Origin: JAGOCV01 sp049445855
Lineage (GTDB): Bacteria > Pseudomonadota > Gammaproteobacteria > Burkholderiales > Burkholderiaceae_C
Direction of reading: 5' to 3'
NCBI RefSeq assembly: GCF_049445855.1
Contig: NZ_JBMSDV010000001.1
Location: 124,001 to 188,000, forward strand
Length of the DNA: 64,000 nucleotides
A program made the translations under genes and the position numbers. Below the pieces are notes generated by a model. It was not told where the DNA came from and did not search any database. It saw only the letters and a list, made by a program, of their open reading frames with translations. Below, in pieces: positions 7,273 to 17,127 of the stretch (positions are counted from its first letter, which is position 1; each line of letters begins with the position of its first letter).

Positions 7273-9782
7273 GGATCGCTTTTCTCCTGACGACAGGATA
7301 GCAATTTTCGGGCCTCATGATGCCAATATCTGCGCGCGACGTTGCGCTCGCAATGCAGTTGCCCGGGCGCGGATGATGCCCATCGTGCGGCACCGCACTC
7401 GGGGCTGGTGGCGACATGGATACCCTGCGATTCGTAGCGCTCGCGTATTTCCGGCGCCGGGTGTCCGAAGCGGTTGCGGTAGCCCGCCTGCACCACGGCC
7501 AGCGTTGGAGCAACCGCCGAGATGAAGGCGGGTGAAGACGATGTCTTGCTGCCGTGATGTGGCACCAGCAGCACGTCGGCCTTGAGGTCCGCATCGCTGG
7601 CCACCAGCGCCCGCTCCTGGGCCAGCTCGATGTCGCCGGCCAGAAGGGCGGCCGCGCCGCCTGACGAAATCCGCAACACGCACGACAGCGCATTCGATTT
7701 CGCACGGGCTTCATAGTCCTGCGGCTGGGGATGCAGCATCTCGAAGCGCACGCCGTCCCAGGTCCATTGCTGCCCGGCTTCGCAGCGTGTGGCCGGGCGG
7801 ATGGCCTGCAACTCATGCTCCGGCTCGATGGACGCATACAGGTCGGCCTGCGGCTGCATCGCCAACACCGCAGGCGCGCCGCCGGTGTGGTCGATGTCGC
7901 GATGGCTGAGGACGACCCGGTCCACCCGCTCGCCCAGGGCGCGCAGTAGCGGAACGAGTACCCGATGCCCGGCGTCGGACTCGCGCGAGAAACGCGGGCC
8001 GGTGTCGTAGACCAGCGTGTGCGCCGCCGTCCGCACGAGCACCGCATTGCCCTGCCCGACATCGGCGGCGATCAGTTCGAACTGGCCCTGCGCCGGTCTT
8101 GCCGGCTGCCACAGCACGAGGGGAAGCAGAAGCACCACCCCTTGCATGCGCAGCACCCAGGGCAAGCGCATGACCAGCACAGCACCGCCGAGCACCCCGG
8201 CCGCGCCGACCCACCACGGCGAAGCCGCCATGGAGAACGTCGCCAGCGGCCATGCGGCCATCTGACCGAGCAGCCAACCCAACGCCTGCACGCAACCGGC
8301 AGCAGCCACCCACAACGGCGCCCACAAGCAGCCCGCCAACGAGAGCGGCGTCACCAGCAGCGTGACCCAGGGAATCGCGATCAGGTTGGCCAGCAGCCCC
8401 ACCACCGACATCTGCTGGAAAAGAAGCAGACCCAGCGGGGCAAGCGCCAGCGTGACGATCCATTGCTCGCGCAGCAGCTGCCAGGCGCGCTCCCGGAATG
8501 CGTGCAGCAGGCTGCCGGTCGAGTTGTCAGCTGCCGCGCCCTGGAGGGCTTTGTGCCCGCCTCCAGGATCCGTCGCGAAAAGCACACCCACTGCGACGAA
8601 GCTCAGCCAGAAGCCCGCCTGCAGCAGCGCCCACGGATCCACCGCCAGCACCACGCAACACGCCAGCAGCCACACATGCGGCCACGGCCAGCGCCGACCG
8701 CACAGGCGCAGCAGCGCCACGGTGGCCAGCATCAGCACGGTGCGCTGCGAGGGCACGCCCCAACCACTGAAAACGGCGTATGCCGCAGCCATCGACACGC
8801 CCAGCACCAGTGACGCCAAGGGCGCAGGAAAGACCAGGCAAAGACGCGCCGATCGCCGCCACAGCACTGCCGTCACCGCTGCGGCCAGCCAGGCAAACAT
8901 CGTGATATGCAGTCCGGAAATGCTCATGAGATGCGCAACACCGGTTGCACGAAAGACGTCCCAGTCCGCGCGCTCGATGGCGCGCTGGTCGCCCACAGCC
9001 AAAGCAGCCACCACGCCGGCGGCACGCGGGCTGTCCACCGCGGCCAGGATGTCGTCACGCACGGATTGCCGCAGCCGCTCGACCGGCTTCGACCATGAGC
9101 TTGCGAGCCGGCGCGGGTTGTCGCCCGCCCCCGTGCGGACATAACCGTTGGCCTGCACGCCCTGCTCCCAGAGCCAGAGTTCGTAGTCGACGCCATGCGG
9201 ATTGCGATGACCGTGCGGCCGCTTGAGCCGCACGGTGAGCTCCCACCGGTCGCCTGCGACCAACTCCGGCACGGGCTGCGCGGCACCCTGCGCATACCAG
9301 CCGATATCGATCAGTGGCGGAAGCCGCACGACTTGCCCGCGCAGCGTCGCGTGCTCGACGTCGAATCGCATGCGAGTGCCGTCCTCCTGCCGTTGCGGCA
9401 TGGCAGCCACGACGCCCACGATGCGCAGGTCCTGCCCCTCCAGCGCTGCAGGCAGCGCCCCGGACGCGAAATGACTGGCGCGCAAACCGCAAAGCGAGAA
9501 CGCCAACGCGACCTGTGCCAGCAGGATCACGACCACACCCAGCCATTGCCGTCGTTGCCGCCGATGCCCGGACTGCGGGCCACGCCACTTCGACGCGCAA
9601 AACAACGCGCAAAGCCAGCCCAGCACACCCGCGATCAGCCAAAGCGTCAGCACAACCGGGTTGGGGAGTGATGCCAACTGAAGATGGATGGCAGTACCGG
9701 CAACCCAACCCACCATGGCCGGCCACAACGCATCGGTGGGCCAGTCGTTGTTTGTCTCGTGAAAATGCATGCAGCGGAGCAC
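7266..9782 (-). CDS. comEC: DNA-uptake channel protein ComEC/Rec2
   Basis: An 838-residue polytopic membrane protein in the usual size range for ComEC/Rec2, the channel that passes single-stranded DNA through the inner membrane during natural transformation. An N-terminal soluble part (DUF4131-like) is followed by the Competence domain with the hallmark HLMSISGLHITMF around residue 285. The C-terminal metallo-beta-lactamase-like domain shows DVGQGNAVLV, SHRDIDHTGG and LLVPHHGSKTS. The start is uncertain: GTG at 9782 or ATG at 9770, neither with a strong ribosome site. It is divergent from the DUF2126 gene 80 bp away. Confidence 0.9.
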   Translation of the reverse strand: MLRCMHFHETNNDWPTDALWPAMVGWVAGTAIHLQLASLPNPVVLTLWLIAGVLGWLCALFCASKWRGPQSGHRRQRRQWLGVVVILLAQVALAFSLCGLRASHFASGALPAALEGQDLRIVGVVAAMPQRQEDGTRMRFDVEHATLRGQVVRLPPLIDIGWYAQGAAQPVPELVAGDRWELTVRLKRPHGHRNPHGVDYELWLWEQGVQANGYVRTGAGDNPRRLASSWSKPVERLRQSVRDDILAAVDSPRAAGVVAALAVGDQRAIERADWDVFRATGVAHLMSISGLHITMFAWLAAAVTAVLWRRSARLCLVFPAPLASLVLGVSMAAAYAVFSGWGVPSQRTVLMLATVALLRLCGRRWPWPHVWLLACCVVLAVDPWALLQAGFWLSFVAVGVLFATDPGGGHKALQGAAADNSTGSLLHAFRERAWQLLREQWIVTLALAPLGLLLFQQMSVVGLLANLIAIPWVTLLVTPLSLAGCLWAPLWVAAAGCVQALGWLLGQMAAWPLATFSMAASPWWVGAAGVLGGAVLVMRLPWVLRMQGVVLLLPLVLWQPARPAQGQFELIAADVGQGNAVLVRTAAHTLVYDTGPRFSRESDAGHRVLVPLLRALGERVDRVVLSHRDIDHTGGAPAVLAMQPQADLYASIEPEHELQAIRPATRCEAGQQWTWDGVRFEMLHPQPQDYEARAKSNALSCVLRISSGGAAALLAGDIELAQERALVASDADLKADVLLVPHHGSKTSSSPAFISAVAPTLAVVQAGYRNRFGHPAPEIRERYESQGIHVATSPECGAARWASSAPGQLHCERNVARRYWHHEARKLLSCRQEKSDPC

Positions 9783-9862
9783 AACGCGCCATCATTTCTT
9801 CATGCCGACTGGCTCGGGACTTGCTAGGATGGCCGTGTTTCCATGCTTTCCGAGACAAGTGC

Positions 9863-12800
9863 ATGTCCATCCACGCAGCCCTGAACCACGTCACCCACTA
9901 CAAATACGACCGGCCCGTCAACCTGGGCCCGCAGGTCGTGCGCCTGCGTCCGGCGCCGCATTGCCGCAGCAATGTCATCTCGTATTCGCTCAAGGTCGAG
10001 CCCGCGCAGCACTTCATCAACTGGCAGCAGGACCCCTTCGCCAACTACCAGGCCCGCCTCGTCGTGCCGGAGAAAGTCACCGAGTTCAAGGTGACGGTGG
10101 ACCTCGTGGTCGAGATGGCGGTCTACAACCCGTTCGACTTCTTCCTAGAGCCGAGCGCCGAGAAATTCCCGTTCAAGTACGGCGACGAGTTGAAGGCCGA
10201 GCTCGCGCCCTACCTCGTCACCGACCCGATGACGCCCCTGGTGAAGGCGTATCTGGCGCAGATCGATCTCACCCCGAAGCCCACCATCGACTTCCTCGTG
10301 GCGATCAACCAGAAGGTGGCCGGTGACATCCGCTACCTGATCCGCATGGAACCCGGCGTGCAGACGCCGGAAGAAACGCTCGAGCTGGCCGCCGGTTCGT
10401 GCCGCGACTCGGGCTGGCTGCTGGTGCAATTGCTGCGTCGCATGGGCCTGGCCGCGCGCTTCGTTTCGGGCTACCTGATCCAGCTCACACCCGACGTGAA
10501 ATCGCTGGACGGCCCGAGCGGCACCGACCACGACTTCACCGACCTGCACGCCTGGTGCGAGGTCTACCTGCCCGGCGCCGGCTGGGTCGGCCTGGACGCT
10601 ACGTCGGGCCTGCTGGCCGGCGAAGGCCACATTCCGCTGGCCTGCACGCCCACGCCGTCGAGCGCCGCGCCCATCGAGGGCGGGGTGGACGAGAGCGAAG
10701 TGGAGTTCGCCCACCACATGCAGGTCACGCGCATCTACGAATCGCCGCGCGTCACCAAGCCCTACACCGACGAGCAGTGGACCGACGTGCTGGCCCTGGG
10801 CGAGCAGGTGGACCGGCAGCTCATCGCTGGCGATGTGCGTCTCACGCAAGGCGGTGAGCCGACTTATGTGGCTGTCGACAACCGCGACGCCGCAGAGTGG
10901 AACACCGACGCGCTCGGCCCCACGAAGCGCGGATTCGCCACCGAGCTCGTGCAGAAGCTGCGCGCCGAATACGGTGACGGTGGCTTCCTGCATTTCGGGC
11001 AGGGCAAGTGGTACCCGGGCGAGCAGTTGCCGCGGTGGGCGCTCTCGATCTTCTGGCGGGCCGATGGCCAGCCGGCCTGGAAGAACCCCGACCTGTTCGC
11101 CGACGAGCGGCTGCCCTCGAAGTACACCAGCGACGACGCGCAGCGCTTCATCAACACGCTGGCCGGCAAGCTCAACCTGTCGGACAAGTTCATCGAACCC
11201 GGTTACGAGGACGTCTGGTACTACCTCTGGCGCGAACGCCGCCTGCCGGTGAACGTGGACCCGTTCGATTCCCGCCTGGACGACGAACTCGAGCGCGCAC
11301 GCCTGCGCCGGGTGTTCGACCAGAAGCTGGACACCGTCATCGGCTACGTACTGCCGCTGCAGGCCAACGACGGGCCGGCGCTCTCCGGCCCCGTCTGGAG
11401 CACCGGCCCCTGGTTCTTCCGCGACGAGCGCATGTACCTGATTCCCGGCGACTCGGCCATGGGCTACCGTCTGCCGCTGGACTCCATGCCCTGGGTCAGC
11501 AAGGGCGACTACCCCTACCTGATCGAAGTCGATCCGATGGCGCCTCGCGATGCGCTGCCGGACGCCGGCTCCATCCAGTCGCGTTACGCCGTCCCCTATC
11601 AGGCGGGCAACACCCCCGCCACGGGAGAAGCCACGCGCCGCATGCAGGACGTACTGGGCACGCGAGGATCGGGCGCACAAGGCTCCGCAGCCGGCGCCGG
11701 GGCTGGCTCCAGCGCTGGCGCGGGCCGGGGCACGGGTGAGGGTCGGGCCACGGTCGATCTGCAAGCCGAGCCCGCCGATTTCGTGCGCAATCCCAACCGC
11801 TTCGAATCGGCCCACTGGATCACCCGGACCGCGCTCTGCGTGGAAGCGCGCGACCCGCGTCGCGCGAACGGCCCCAAGGCCGAGGCCGTCGGTACGAAGA
11901 CCGGCGTGCTCTACGTCTTCATGCCACCGCTGGCACGCCTGGAAGACTACCTCGACCTGCTCGCTGCGGTGGAAGCCACAGCGCAGGAGCTGGGCGTGAA
12001 GATCGTGCTCGAAGGCTATCCGCCGCCGCGCGATCCGCGCCTGAAAATGCTGCAAGTCACGCCCGACCCCGGCGTGATCGAGGTGAACATCCACCCGGCG
12101 CACAACTGGGGCGAGCTGGTGCAGCACACCGAGTTCCTCTACCAGGCCGCGTTCGAGTCGCGCCTGTCGGCCGAAAAGTTCATGACCGACGGCCGCCACA
12201 CCGGCACCGGCGGGGGCAACCACTTCGTGCTGGGCGGCGCGACGCCGGCGGACAGCCCCTTCCTGCGCAAGCCCGAACTGCTGGCCAGCCTGCTGCTGTA
12301 TTGGCACAACCATCCCAGCCTGTCGTACCTGTTCTCGGGCATGTTCATCGGCCCGACCAGCCAGGCGCCGCGCGTGGACGAAGCGCGCAACGACCAGCTC
12401 TACGAGCTCGAAATCGCGCTGAGGGAAATCCGCCGCAACCGCGAGGTCCATGGCCAGGAGATGCCGCCCTGGCTGGTGGACCGCACGCTGCGCAACGTGC
12501 TGATCGACGTGACCGGCAACACCCACCGCAGCGAGTTCTGCATCGACAAGATGTACTCGCCCGACGGCTCCACCGGTCGCCTCGGCCTGCTGGAACTGCG
12601 TGCGTTCGAGATGCCGCCACACGCGCGCATGAGCATCGTGCAGCAGCTACTGCTGCGCGCGCTGATCGCCCGCTTCTGGGCCAGGCCCTACGAGGCGCCC
12701 GCGACGCGCTGGGGCACCGAGCTGCACGACCGCTTCCTGCTGCCCACCTTCGTGAAGATGGACTTCGACGACGTGATCGCCGAGATGCAGGCCGAAGGCT

Positions 12801-13405
12801 ATGCCTTCGATGCGTCGTGGTTCGCGCCGCATTTCGAGTTCCGCTTTCCGCTGGTTGGCGAGGTCCAGTCGCGCGGCATCGAACTCACGCTGCGCAACGC
12901 GCTCGAGCCCTGGCACGTCATGGGCGAAGAGGGCGCGCCCGGCGGCACCGTCCGTTACGTCGACTCGTCGCTGGAACGCATCGAGGTGCGCGTGACAGGC
13001 CTGAACGAAAGCCGCTACGCCGTCACCGTGAACGGCCGCGCCCTGCCCCTGCAGCCCACGGGCACCGTCGGCGAATTCGTGGCCGGCGTGCGCTACCGCG
13101 CATGGAACCCGCCTTCGGCCCTGCATCCGACCATCGGCGTGCATGCGCCTCTGGTCTTCGACATCGTCGACACCTGGATGAAGCATTCGCTGGGCGGTTG
13201 CCAATATCACGTGGCGCATCCGGGCGGCCGCAACTACGTGACCTTCCCGGTCAATGCCTACGAAGCAGAAAGCCGGCGTCTCGCGCGCTTCTTCCGCATG
13301 GGCCATACCCCCGGCGGCCTCTCGATTCCGCCGGCCACCATCAACATGCCGGGCAGCCGCGAGTTCCCGTTCACGCTGGACCTGCGCAAGCCGGCCGGCA
13401 CCTGA
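9863..13405 (+). CDS. Transglutaminase-like / DUF2126 large protein
   Basis: A 1180-residue cytoplasmic protein. Residues 1-270 form a bacterial transglutaminase-like module with N-terminal beta domain and a catalytic triad C180 (AGSCRDSGW), H229 (DLHAWCEVY) and D245 (GLDATSG). The rest is DUF2126, containing conserved blocks such as GGEPTYVAVD, FGQGKWYPGEQLPRW and GGGNHFVLGG. A Gly/Ala/Ser-rich stretch at about 600-630 looks like a flexible linker. Function is unproven. Its genomic partners here and in other Proteobacteria are ATP-grasp/alpha-E proteins and a second transglutaminase. The ATG at 9863 is chosen from the family start MSIHAALNHVTHYKYD; the longer open frame upstream overlaps comEC. 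Confidence 0.88.
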   Translation: MSIHAALNHVTHYKYDRPVNLGPQVVRLRPAPHCRSNVISYSLKVEPAQHFINWQQDPFANYQARLVVPEKVTEFKVTVDLVVEMAVYNPFDFFLEPSAEKFPFKYGDELKAELAPYLVTDPMTPLVKAYLAQIDLTPKPTIDFLVAINQKVAGDIRYLIRMEPGVQTPEETLELAAGSCRDSGWLLVQLLRRMGLAARFVSGYLIQLTPDVKSLDGPSGTDHDFTDLHAWCEVYLPGAGWVGLDATSGLLAGEGHIPLACTPTPSSAAPIEGGVDESEVEFAHHMQVTRIYESPRVTKPYTDEQWTDVLALGEQVDRQLIAGDVRLTQGGEPTYVAVDNRDAAEWNTDALGPTKRGFATELVQKLRAEYGDGGFLHFGQGKWYPGEQLPRWALSIFWRADGQPAWKNPDLFADERLPSKYTSDDAQRFINTLAGKLNLSDKFIEPGYEDVWYYLWRERRLPVNVDPFDSRLDDELERARLRRVFDQKLDTVIGYVLPLQANDGPALSGPVWSTGPWFFRDERMYLIPGDSAMGYRLPLDSMPWVSKGDYPYLIEVDPMAPRDALPDAGSIQSRYAVPYQAGNTPATGEATRRMQDVLGTRGSGAQGSAAGAGAGSSAGAGRGTGEGRATVDLQAEPADFVRNPNRFESAHWITRTALCVEARDPRRANGPKAEAVGTKTGVLYVFMPPLARLEDYLDLLAAVEATAQELGVKIVLEGYPPPRDPRLKMLQVTPDPGVIEVNIHPAHNWGELVQHTEFLYQAAFESRLSAEKFMTDGRHTGTGGGNHFVLGGATPADSPFLRKPELLASLLLYWHNHPSLSYLFSGMFIGPTSQAPRVDEARNDQLYELEIALREIRRNREVHGQEMPPWLVDRTLRNVLIDVTGNTHRSEFCIDKMYSPDGSTGRLGLLELRAFEMPPHARMSIVQQLLLRALIARFWARPYEAPATRWGTELHDRFLLPTFVKMDFDDVIAEMQAEGYAFDASWFAPHFEFRFPLVGEVQSRGIELTLRNALEPWHVMGEEGAPGGTVRYVDSSLERIEVRVTGLNESRYAVTVNGRALPLQPTGTVGEFVAGVRYRAWNPPSALHPTIGVHAPLVFDIVDTWMKHSLGGCQYHVAHPGGRNYVTFPVNAYEAESRRLARFFRMGHTPGGLSIPPATINMPGSREFPFTLDLRKPAGT

Positions 13406-13467
13406 CAGAGGCTGACTGCGTCCGACTTTGTCATCCATCGTCAAATAAGTCGCATCAGCACAACATG

Positions 13468-13490
13468 CGATCAGCCAATTCGGCTGATCG
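13468..13490. promoter_or_regulatory. Palindrome between DUF2126 and ATP-grasp/alpha-E genes
   Basis: CGATCAGCC and GGCTGATCG form a perfect 9-bp inverted repeat around AATTC. There is no T-run after it, so an operator or mRNA hairpin is as likely as a terminator. It sits 62 bp after the DUF2126 stop and 41 bp before the next start. Confidence 0.4.
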
Positions 13491-13531
13491 CGCGTTTAGC
13501 GAACACTACAGATGTGACAATTCGTTGACAC

Positions 13532-16147
13532 GTGGAAAAGCAAAGCGACTCCCTCTTCTCTGACCACGCCCTGGAAGCACCCGCCGAGCTGGCCTCGGCG
13601 CTGGCCCCCCGGGCGGTTCGCGGCCACTTCGACGAACTGCGCGACGGCGCGCACGACCCCGATGCCGAAGCGACAGCAGAGTCCGGCTCCGGCATCGCCG
13701 CGCCGTGGGAAGAGTTCTTTACCCATCTCGGCCACGAAGGCTTCAACGACCTGACCCGCCGCACCGCCAACCTGGCCCGCCAGGTGCGCGACAACGGCAT
13801 CACGTACAACGTCTACGCCGACACCAACGGCCCGCAACGGCCCTGGTCGCTCGATCTCTTCCCGCTGATCATCTCGCCCGAAAGCTGGGCGCAGATCGAA
13901 GCCGGCGTGCAGCAGCGCGTGCGCGTGCTCGACCGGGTGATGGCCGACGTCTATGGCCCGCAGAAACTGCTGGCCGACGGCTTGTTGCCCCCGGCGCTGG
14001 TGCAAGGGCATCCCGGCTACCTGCGTGCCATGCACGGCGTGAAACCCGTGGGCGGCACCCACCTGCACATCGCCGCGTTCGACCTCGCACGCGGCCCCGA
14101 CGGCAACTGGTGGGTGGTTTCGCAGCGCACGCAGGCTCCCTCGGGCCTGGGCTACCTGCTGGAGAACCGCCTCATCATCTCGCGCCTGTTCCCGCAAGCC
14201 TTCGAGGCCATGCAGGTGCAGCGCCTGGCCGCCACCTACCGCGCGCTGGTCGAAGGGCTGAAGGCCATGAGCCCGGCCGGCGCCAATTCGCACATTGCGC
14301 TGCTCACGCCCGGCCCCTACAACGAAACCTATTTCGAGCACGCCTATCTGGCGCGCTACCTCGGCCTGACGCTGGTCGAGGGCAGCGACCTGACGGTGCG
14401 CGACCAGAGGCTGTACCTCAAGACACTGCAGGGCCTGCAGCCAGTCCATGGCCTGCTCAAGCGGCTGGACGACCAGTTCCTCGATCCGCTCGAACTGCGC
14501 CCCGATTCCACGCTGGGCGTGCCGGGCCTGCTGCAAGCCATCCGCGCGGGCAACCTGCTGGTGGCCAACGCGCCGGGCTCCGCGTTCCTCGAATCGACCG
14601 CGCTGCTCGGCTTCCTGCCGGCGCTGTCGCGTCATCTGCTGGGTGAGGAACTGCTGTTGCCCGCCCTGCCGACCTGGTGGTGCGGCGAACGCGCCGCCAT
14701 GGAGGAAGTGCTGCCGCAACTGGGGGAATGCGTCGTCAAGCCGACCTACCCCGGCATGGCGAGCCACGGATCCTTCGACGCGGTGCTCGGCCGCAGCCTC
14801 TCGCGCCGCGAACTGGACGAATGGTCCGGCCGCATCATGCGCCAGGGCGACGAACACACGGTGCAGGCTTATCTGCCCATGTCGCAGATGCCCACGTGGC
14901 AGGACGGCCTGGGTGGCCGCGCGCGCATCGCGCCGCGCTCGGCCATGCTGCGTGTCTTCGCCGTGGCCAGCGGCGAGCAGACCTGGAATGTGCTTCCCGG
15001 CGGGCTGGTGCGCATCGCCACTGCCGATGAAGAGATCGCCTCCATGCAGCGTGGTGGCAGCAGTGCCGACGCCTGGGTGCTCACACGCGACGAGGTGGAC
15101 CACACCACGCTGCTGCAGCCGCACCTGACTCCCTTCGAAGTGGCGCACCGCAAGCGCCTGGTCACCAGCCGCGCCGCCGAAAACCTGTTCTGGCTCGGCC
15201 GCTACACCGAGCGCACCGAGAACACGATCCGCCTGGCCCGGCTCACCCTCGAATGCCTGAACGGCGAAGACCAGTCCTCCCAGCCGCTGCTGACCTGGTT
15301 GACCGAACTGGCCGTGCACACCGGGCTCGTGCTGCCCACCGTGCCGGCCGCCACGCAGGCGCGCCGCGTGTTCGAACGCTCGCTGATCGCTGGCCTGGGC
15401 AACAGCGAGGTTGCCACCAGCGTGGGCTTCAACCTGAGCGCCATCAAGTCGGCGGCCACATCGGTGCGCGAGCGCCTGTCGCACGAACACTGGAACGTGA
15501 TCGTCCACGCGGAGCGCGAGTTCTTCCTGCGTTGCGCCGAGCACGTTTCGGAGGGCGACTATTCGCCGGTGGAAGCCGTGCGTGTGCTCGAAGCCGCGAG
15601 CGGCCACATGGCCGCGATGACCGGCGCGCAGACCGACCGCATGACGCGCGACGACGGCTGGCGCCTGTTGTCCATCGGCCGGCACATCGAGCGGCTGGGC
15701 TTCCTGGCCGGCGCGCTGGCCGAAGGCTTCGAGACCGGCGCCGTGCACGACGAGGGCGGCTTCGAAGCCATGATCGCGCTGTTCGACAGCACCATCACCT
15801 TCCACGCCCAGTACCAGCAAAGCCGCGACGTCGCCGCCCTGCTCGACCTGCTGGTGCTGGACCGTGACAATCCCCGTTCGCTGGGCTGGGTGGCGCAGAC
15901 GCTGCGCGGCCGCCTGGCCAAGCTGGCCGGTAGTGCGCCGACCGAAATGAGTGCACTCGGCCAGCTGGTGCCCGACCCGTCGTCCTGGTCGCTGGAACAG
16001 CTCTGCGGACTCGACGACGATGGCAAATACGCGATGCTGCTGGACCTGCTGAACCAGTGCACAGCCGCTGCCTATCACGTATCCGATACCATCAGCGCCA
16101 CCTATTTCACCCATTCAGGCGAGTCCAAGCGCAGCGTCGGCGCCTGA
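13532..16147 (+). CDS. Fused circularly permuted ATP-grasp and alpha-E protein
   Basis: An 871-residue fusion. Residues about 60-520 match the ATP-grasp protein at 5791-7272 in layout (YLLENRLIISRLFP, GPYNETYFEHAYLARYL, VVKPTYPGMASHG). Residues about 545-865 form an alpha-E domain beginning SRAAENLFWLGRYTERTENT. The window therefore holds both split and fused versions of this pair. It presumably activates a carboxylate for amide-bond formation; the substrate is unknown. Translation starts at GTG (13532), as no in-frame ATG precedes it. It is the middle gene of a plus-strand trio with DUF2126 and transglutaminase. Confidence 0.88.
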   Translation: MEKQSDSLFSDHALEAPAELASALAPRAVRGHFDELRDGAHDPDAEATAESGSGIAAPWEEFFTHLGHEGFNDLTRRTANLARQVRDNGITYNVYADTNGPQRPWSLDLFPLIISPESWAQIEAGVQQRVRVLDRVMADVYGPQKLLADGLLPPALVQGHPGYLRAMHGVKPVGGTHLHIAAFDLARGPDGNWWVVSQRTQAPSGLGYLLENRLIISRLFPQAFEAMQVQRLAATYRALVEGLKAMSPAGANSHIALLTPGPYNETYFEHAYLARYLGLTLVEGSDLTVRDQRLYLKTLQGLQPVHGLLKRLDDQFLDPLELRPDSTLGVPGLLQAIRAGNLLVANAPGSAFLESTALLGFLPALSRHLLGEELLLPALPTWWCGERAAMEEVLPQLGECVVKPTYPGMASHGSFDAVLGRSLSRRELDEWSGRIMRQGDEHTVQAYLPMSQMPTWQDGLGGRARIAPRSAMLRVFAVASGEQTWNVLPGGLVRIATADEEIASMQRGGSSADAWVLTRDEVDHTTLLQPHLTPFEVAHRKRLVTSRAAENLFWLGRYTERTENTIRLARLTLECLNGEDQSSQPLLTWLTELAVHTGLVLPTVPAATQARRVFERSLIAGLGNSEVATSVGFNLSAIKSAATSVRERLSHEHWNVIVHAEREFFLRCAEHVSEGDYSPVEAVRVLEAASGHMAAMTGAQTDRMTRDDGWRLLSIGRHIERLGFLAGALAEGFETGAVHDEGGFEAMIALFDSTITFHAQYQQSRDVAALLDLLVLDRDNPRSLGWVAQTLRGRLAKLAGSAPTEMSALGQLVPDPSSWSLEQLCGLDDDGKYAMLLDLLNQCTAAAYHVSDTISATYFTHSGESKRSVGA

Positions 16148-16194
16148 CACGCCCGCGCGGGCGAACCGAACGCCTCCCGCCAAGTCTCCCGAGC

Positions 16195-17127
16195 ATGCTG
16201 CTGAACATCACGCACGAAACGCGCTACGAATACTCGCCGCCCGTCGAGACGGCGCAGCACATGGCCCACCTGCGTCCGCTCAACCTGCCGTGGCAGCGCG
16301 TCATGGCGCATGCGCTCGAGATTTCGCCCACGCCCGCGCAGCAAAGCGAAACCAGCGATGTCTACGGCAACACGCGCGCCTTCTTCTCGCTGCAAGGCGT
16401 GCATGAGGAGCTGGTGGTCGTCGCGCGCAGCACCGTCGTCACCACAGACCCACCCCAGCCACGCGGCAGCCTGCCGTGGGAGCAGGTGCGCGAGCGCTTC
16501 CGCTACCACGCGGGTGGTGACTATGACGCCGCGGCCGAATTCGTGTTCGCCTCGCCGTACGTGCCGCGCCACGAGAATTTCGCGTCGTACGCGCGTCCGA
16601 GCTTTACCGCCGGCACGCCTGTCCTGATGGCTGCCCGCGACCTGATGGACCGCATCCACACCGATTTCACCTACGAAACCGACAGCACCGAGGTCAACAC
16701 GCCCGCGCTGGAAGCGCTGGCCCAGCGCAAGGGGGTCTGCCAGGACTTCGCGCACATCATGGTGGCGAGCCTGCGGGCCATGGGGCTGGCAGCCCGTTAC
16801 GTCAGCGGATACCTGCTCACCGAGCCGCCACCGGGCCAGCCGCGCCTGGTGGGCAGTGACGCGTCGCACGCCTGGGTCTCGGTCTATGTGCCGGACGAGC
16901 TGGGGCGGGGAACCTGGTGCGACCTGGACCCCACCAACAACCGCGCGCCCGGTGAAGACTATGTGACCCTGGCCATCGGGCGCGACTATTCGGACGTCTC
17001 GCCCATGCGCGGCGTCATCCACGGCGGCGCGAACCATACGCTGCATGTCGGAGTCACAGTGGAACCCGTGAACGAAACTGCGACCGAACCCGCTGCCCCA
17101 ACATCATCCGAGGAAGTGAAACCATGA
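16195..17127 (+). CDS. Transglutaminase-like cysteine peptidase family protein
   Basis: A 310-residue protein with an N-terminal beta domain (MLLNITHETRYEYSPPVE) followed by a transglutaminase core. The triad is C182 in KGVCQDFAH, H225 in SDASHAWVSVY and D245 in CDLDPTNN. Members of this group are thought to be proteases or acyl-transferases acting on amide bonds. It completes the three-gene plus-strand cluster, with 47 bp separating it from the fused ATP-grasp gene. Its stop overlaps the start of the RidA-like gene as ATGA. The ATG at 16195 is set by family alignment. Confidence 0.88.
   Translation: MLLNITHETRYEYSPPVETAQHMAHLRPLNLPWQRVMAHALEISPTPAQQSETSDVYGNTRAFFSLQGVHEELVVVARSTVVTTDPPQPRGSLPWEQVRERFRYHAGGDYDAAAEFVFASPYVPRHENFASYARPSFTAGTPVLMAARDLMDRIHTDFTYETDSTEVNTPALEALAQRKGVCQDFAHIMVASLRAMGLAARYVSGYLLTEPPPGQPRLVGSDASHAWVSVYVPDELGRGTWCDLDPTNNRAPGEDYVTLAIGRDYSDVSPMRGVIHGGANHTLHVGVTVEPVNETATEPAAPTSSEEVKP

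Noticed and set aside
10145..12622. 825-codon minus-strand frame opposite DUF2126
   Set aside because: This is a typical shadow frame in high-GC DNA. The translation is Val/Ala/Arg/His-rich with no domain, while the plus strand encodes a clear transglutaminase/DUF2126 protein.
13496..16114. 872-codon minus-strand frame opposite the ATP-grasp/alpha-E gene
   Set aside because: This is a shadow of the real plus-strand gene; composition is unlike a folded protein.
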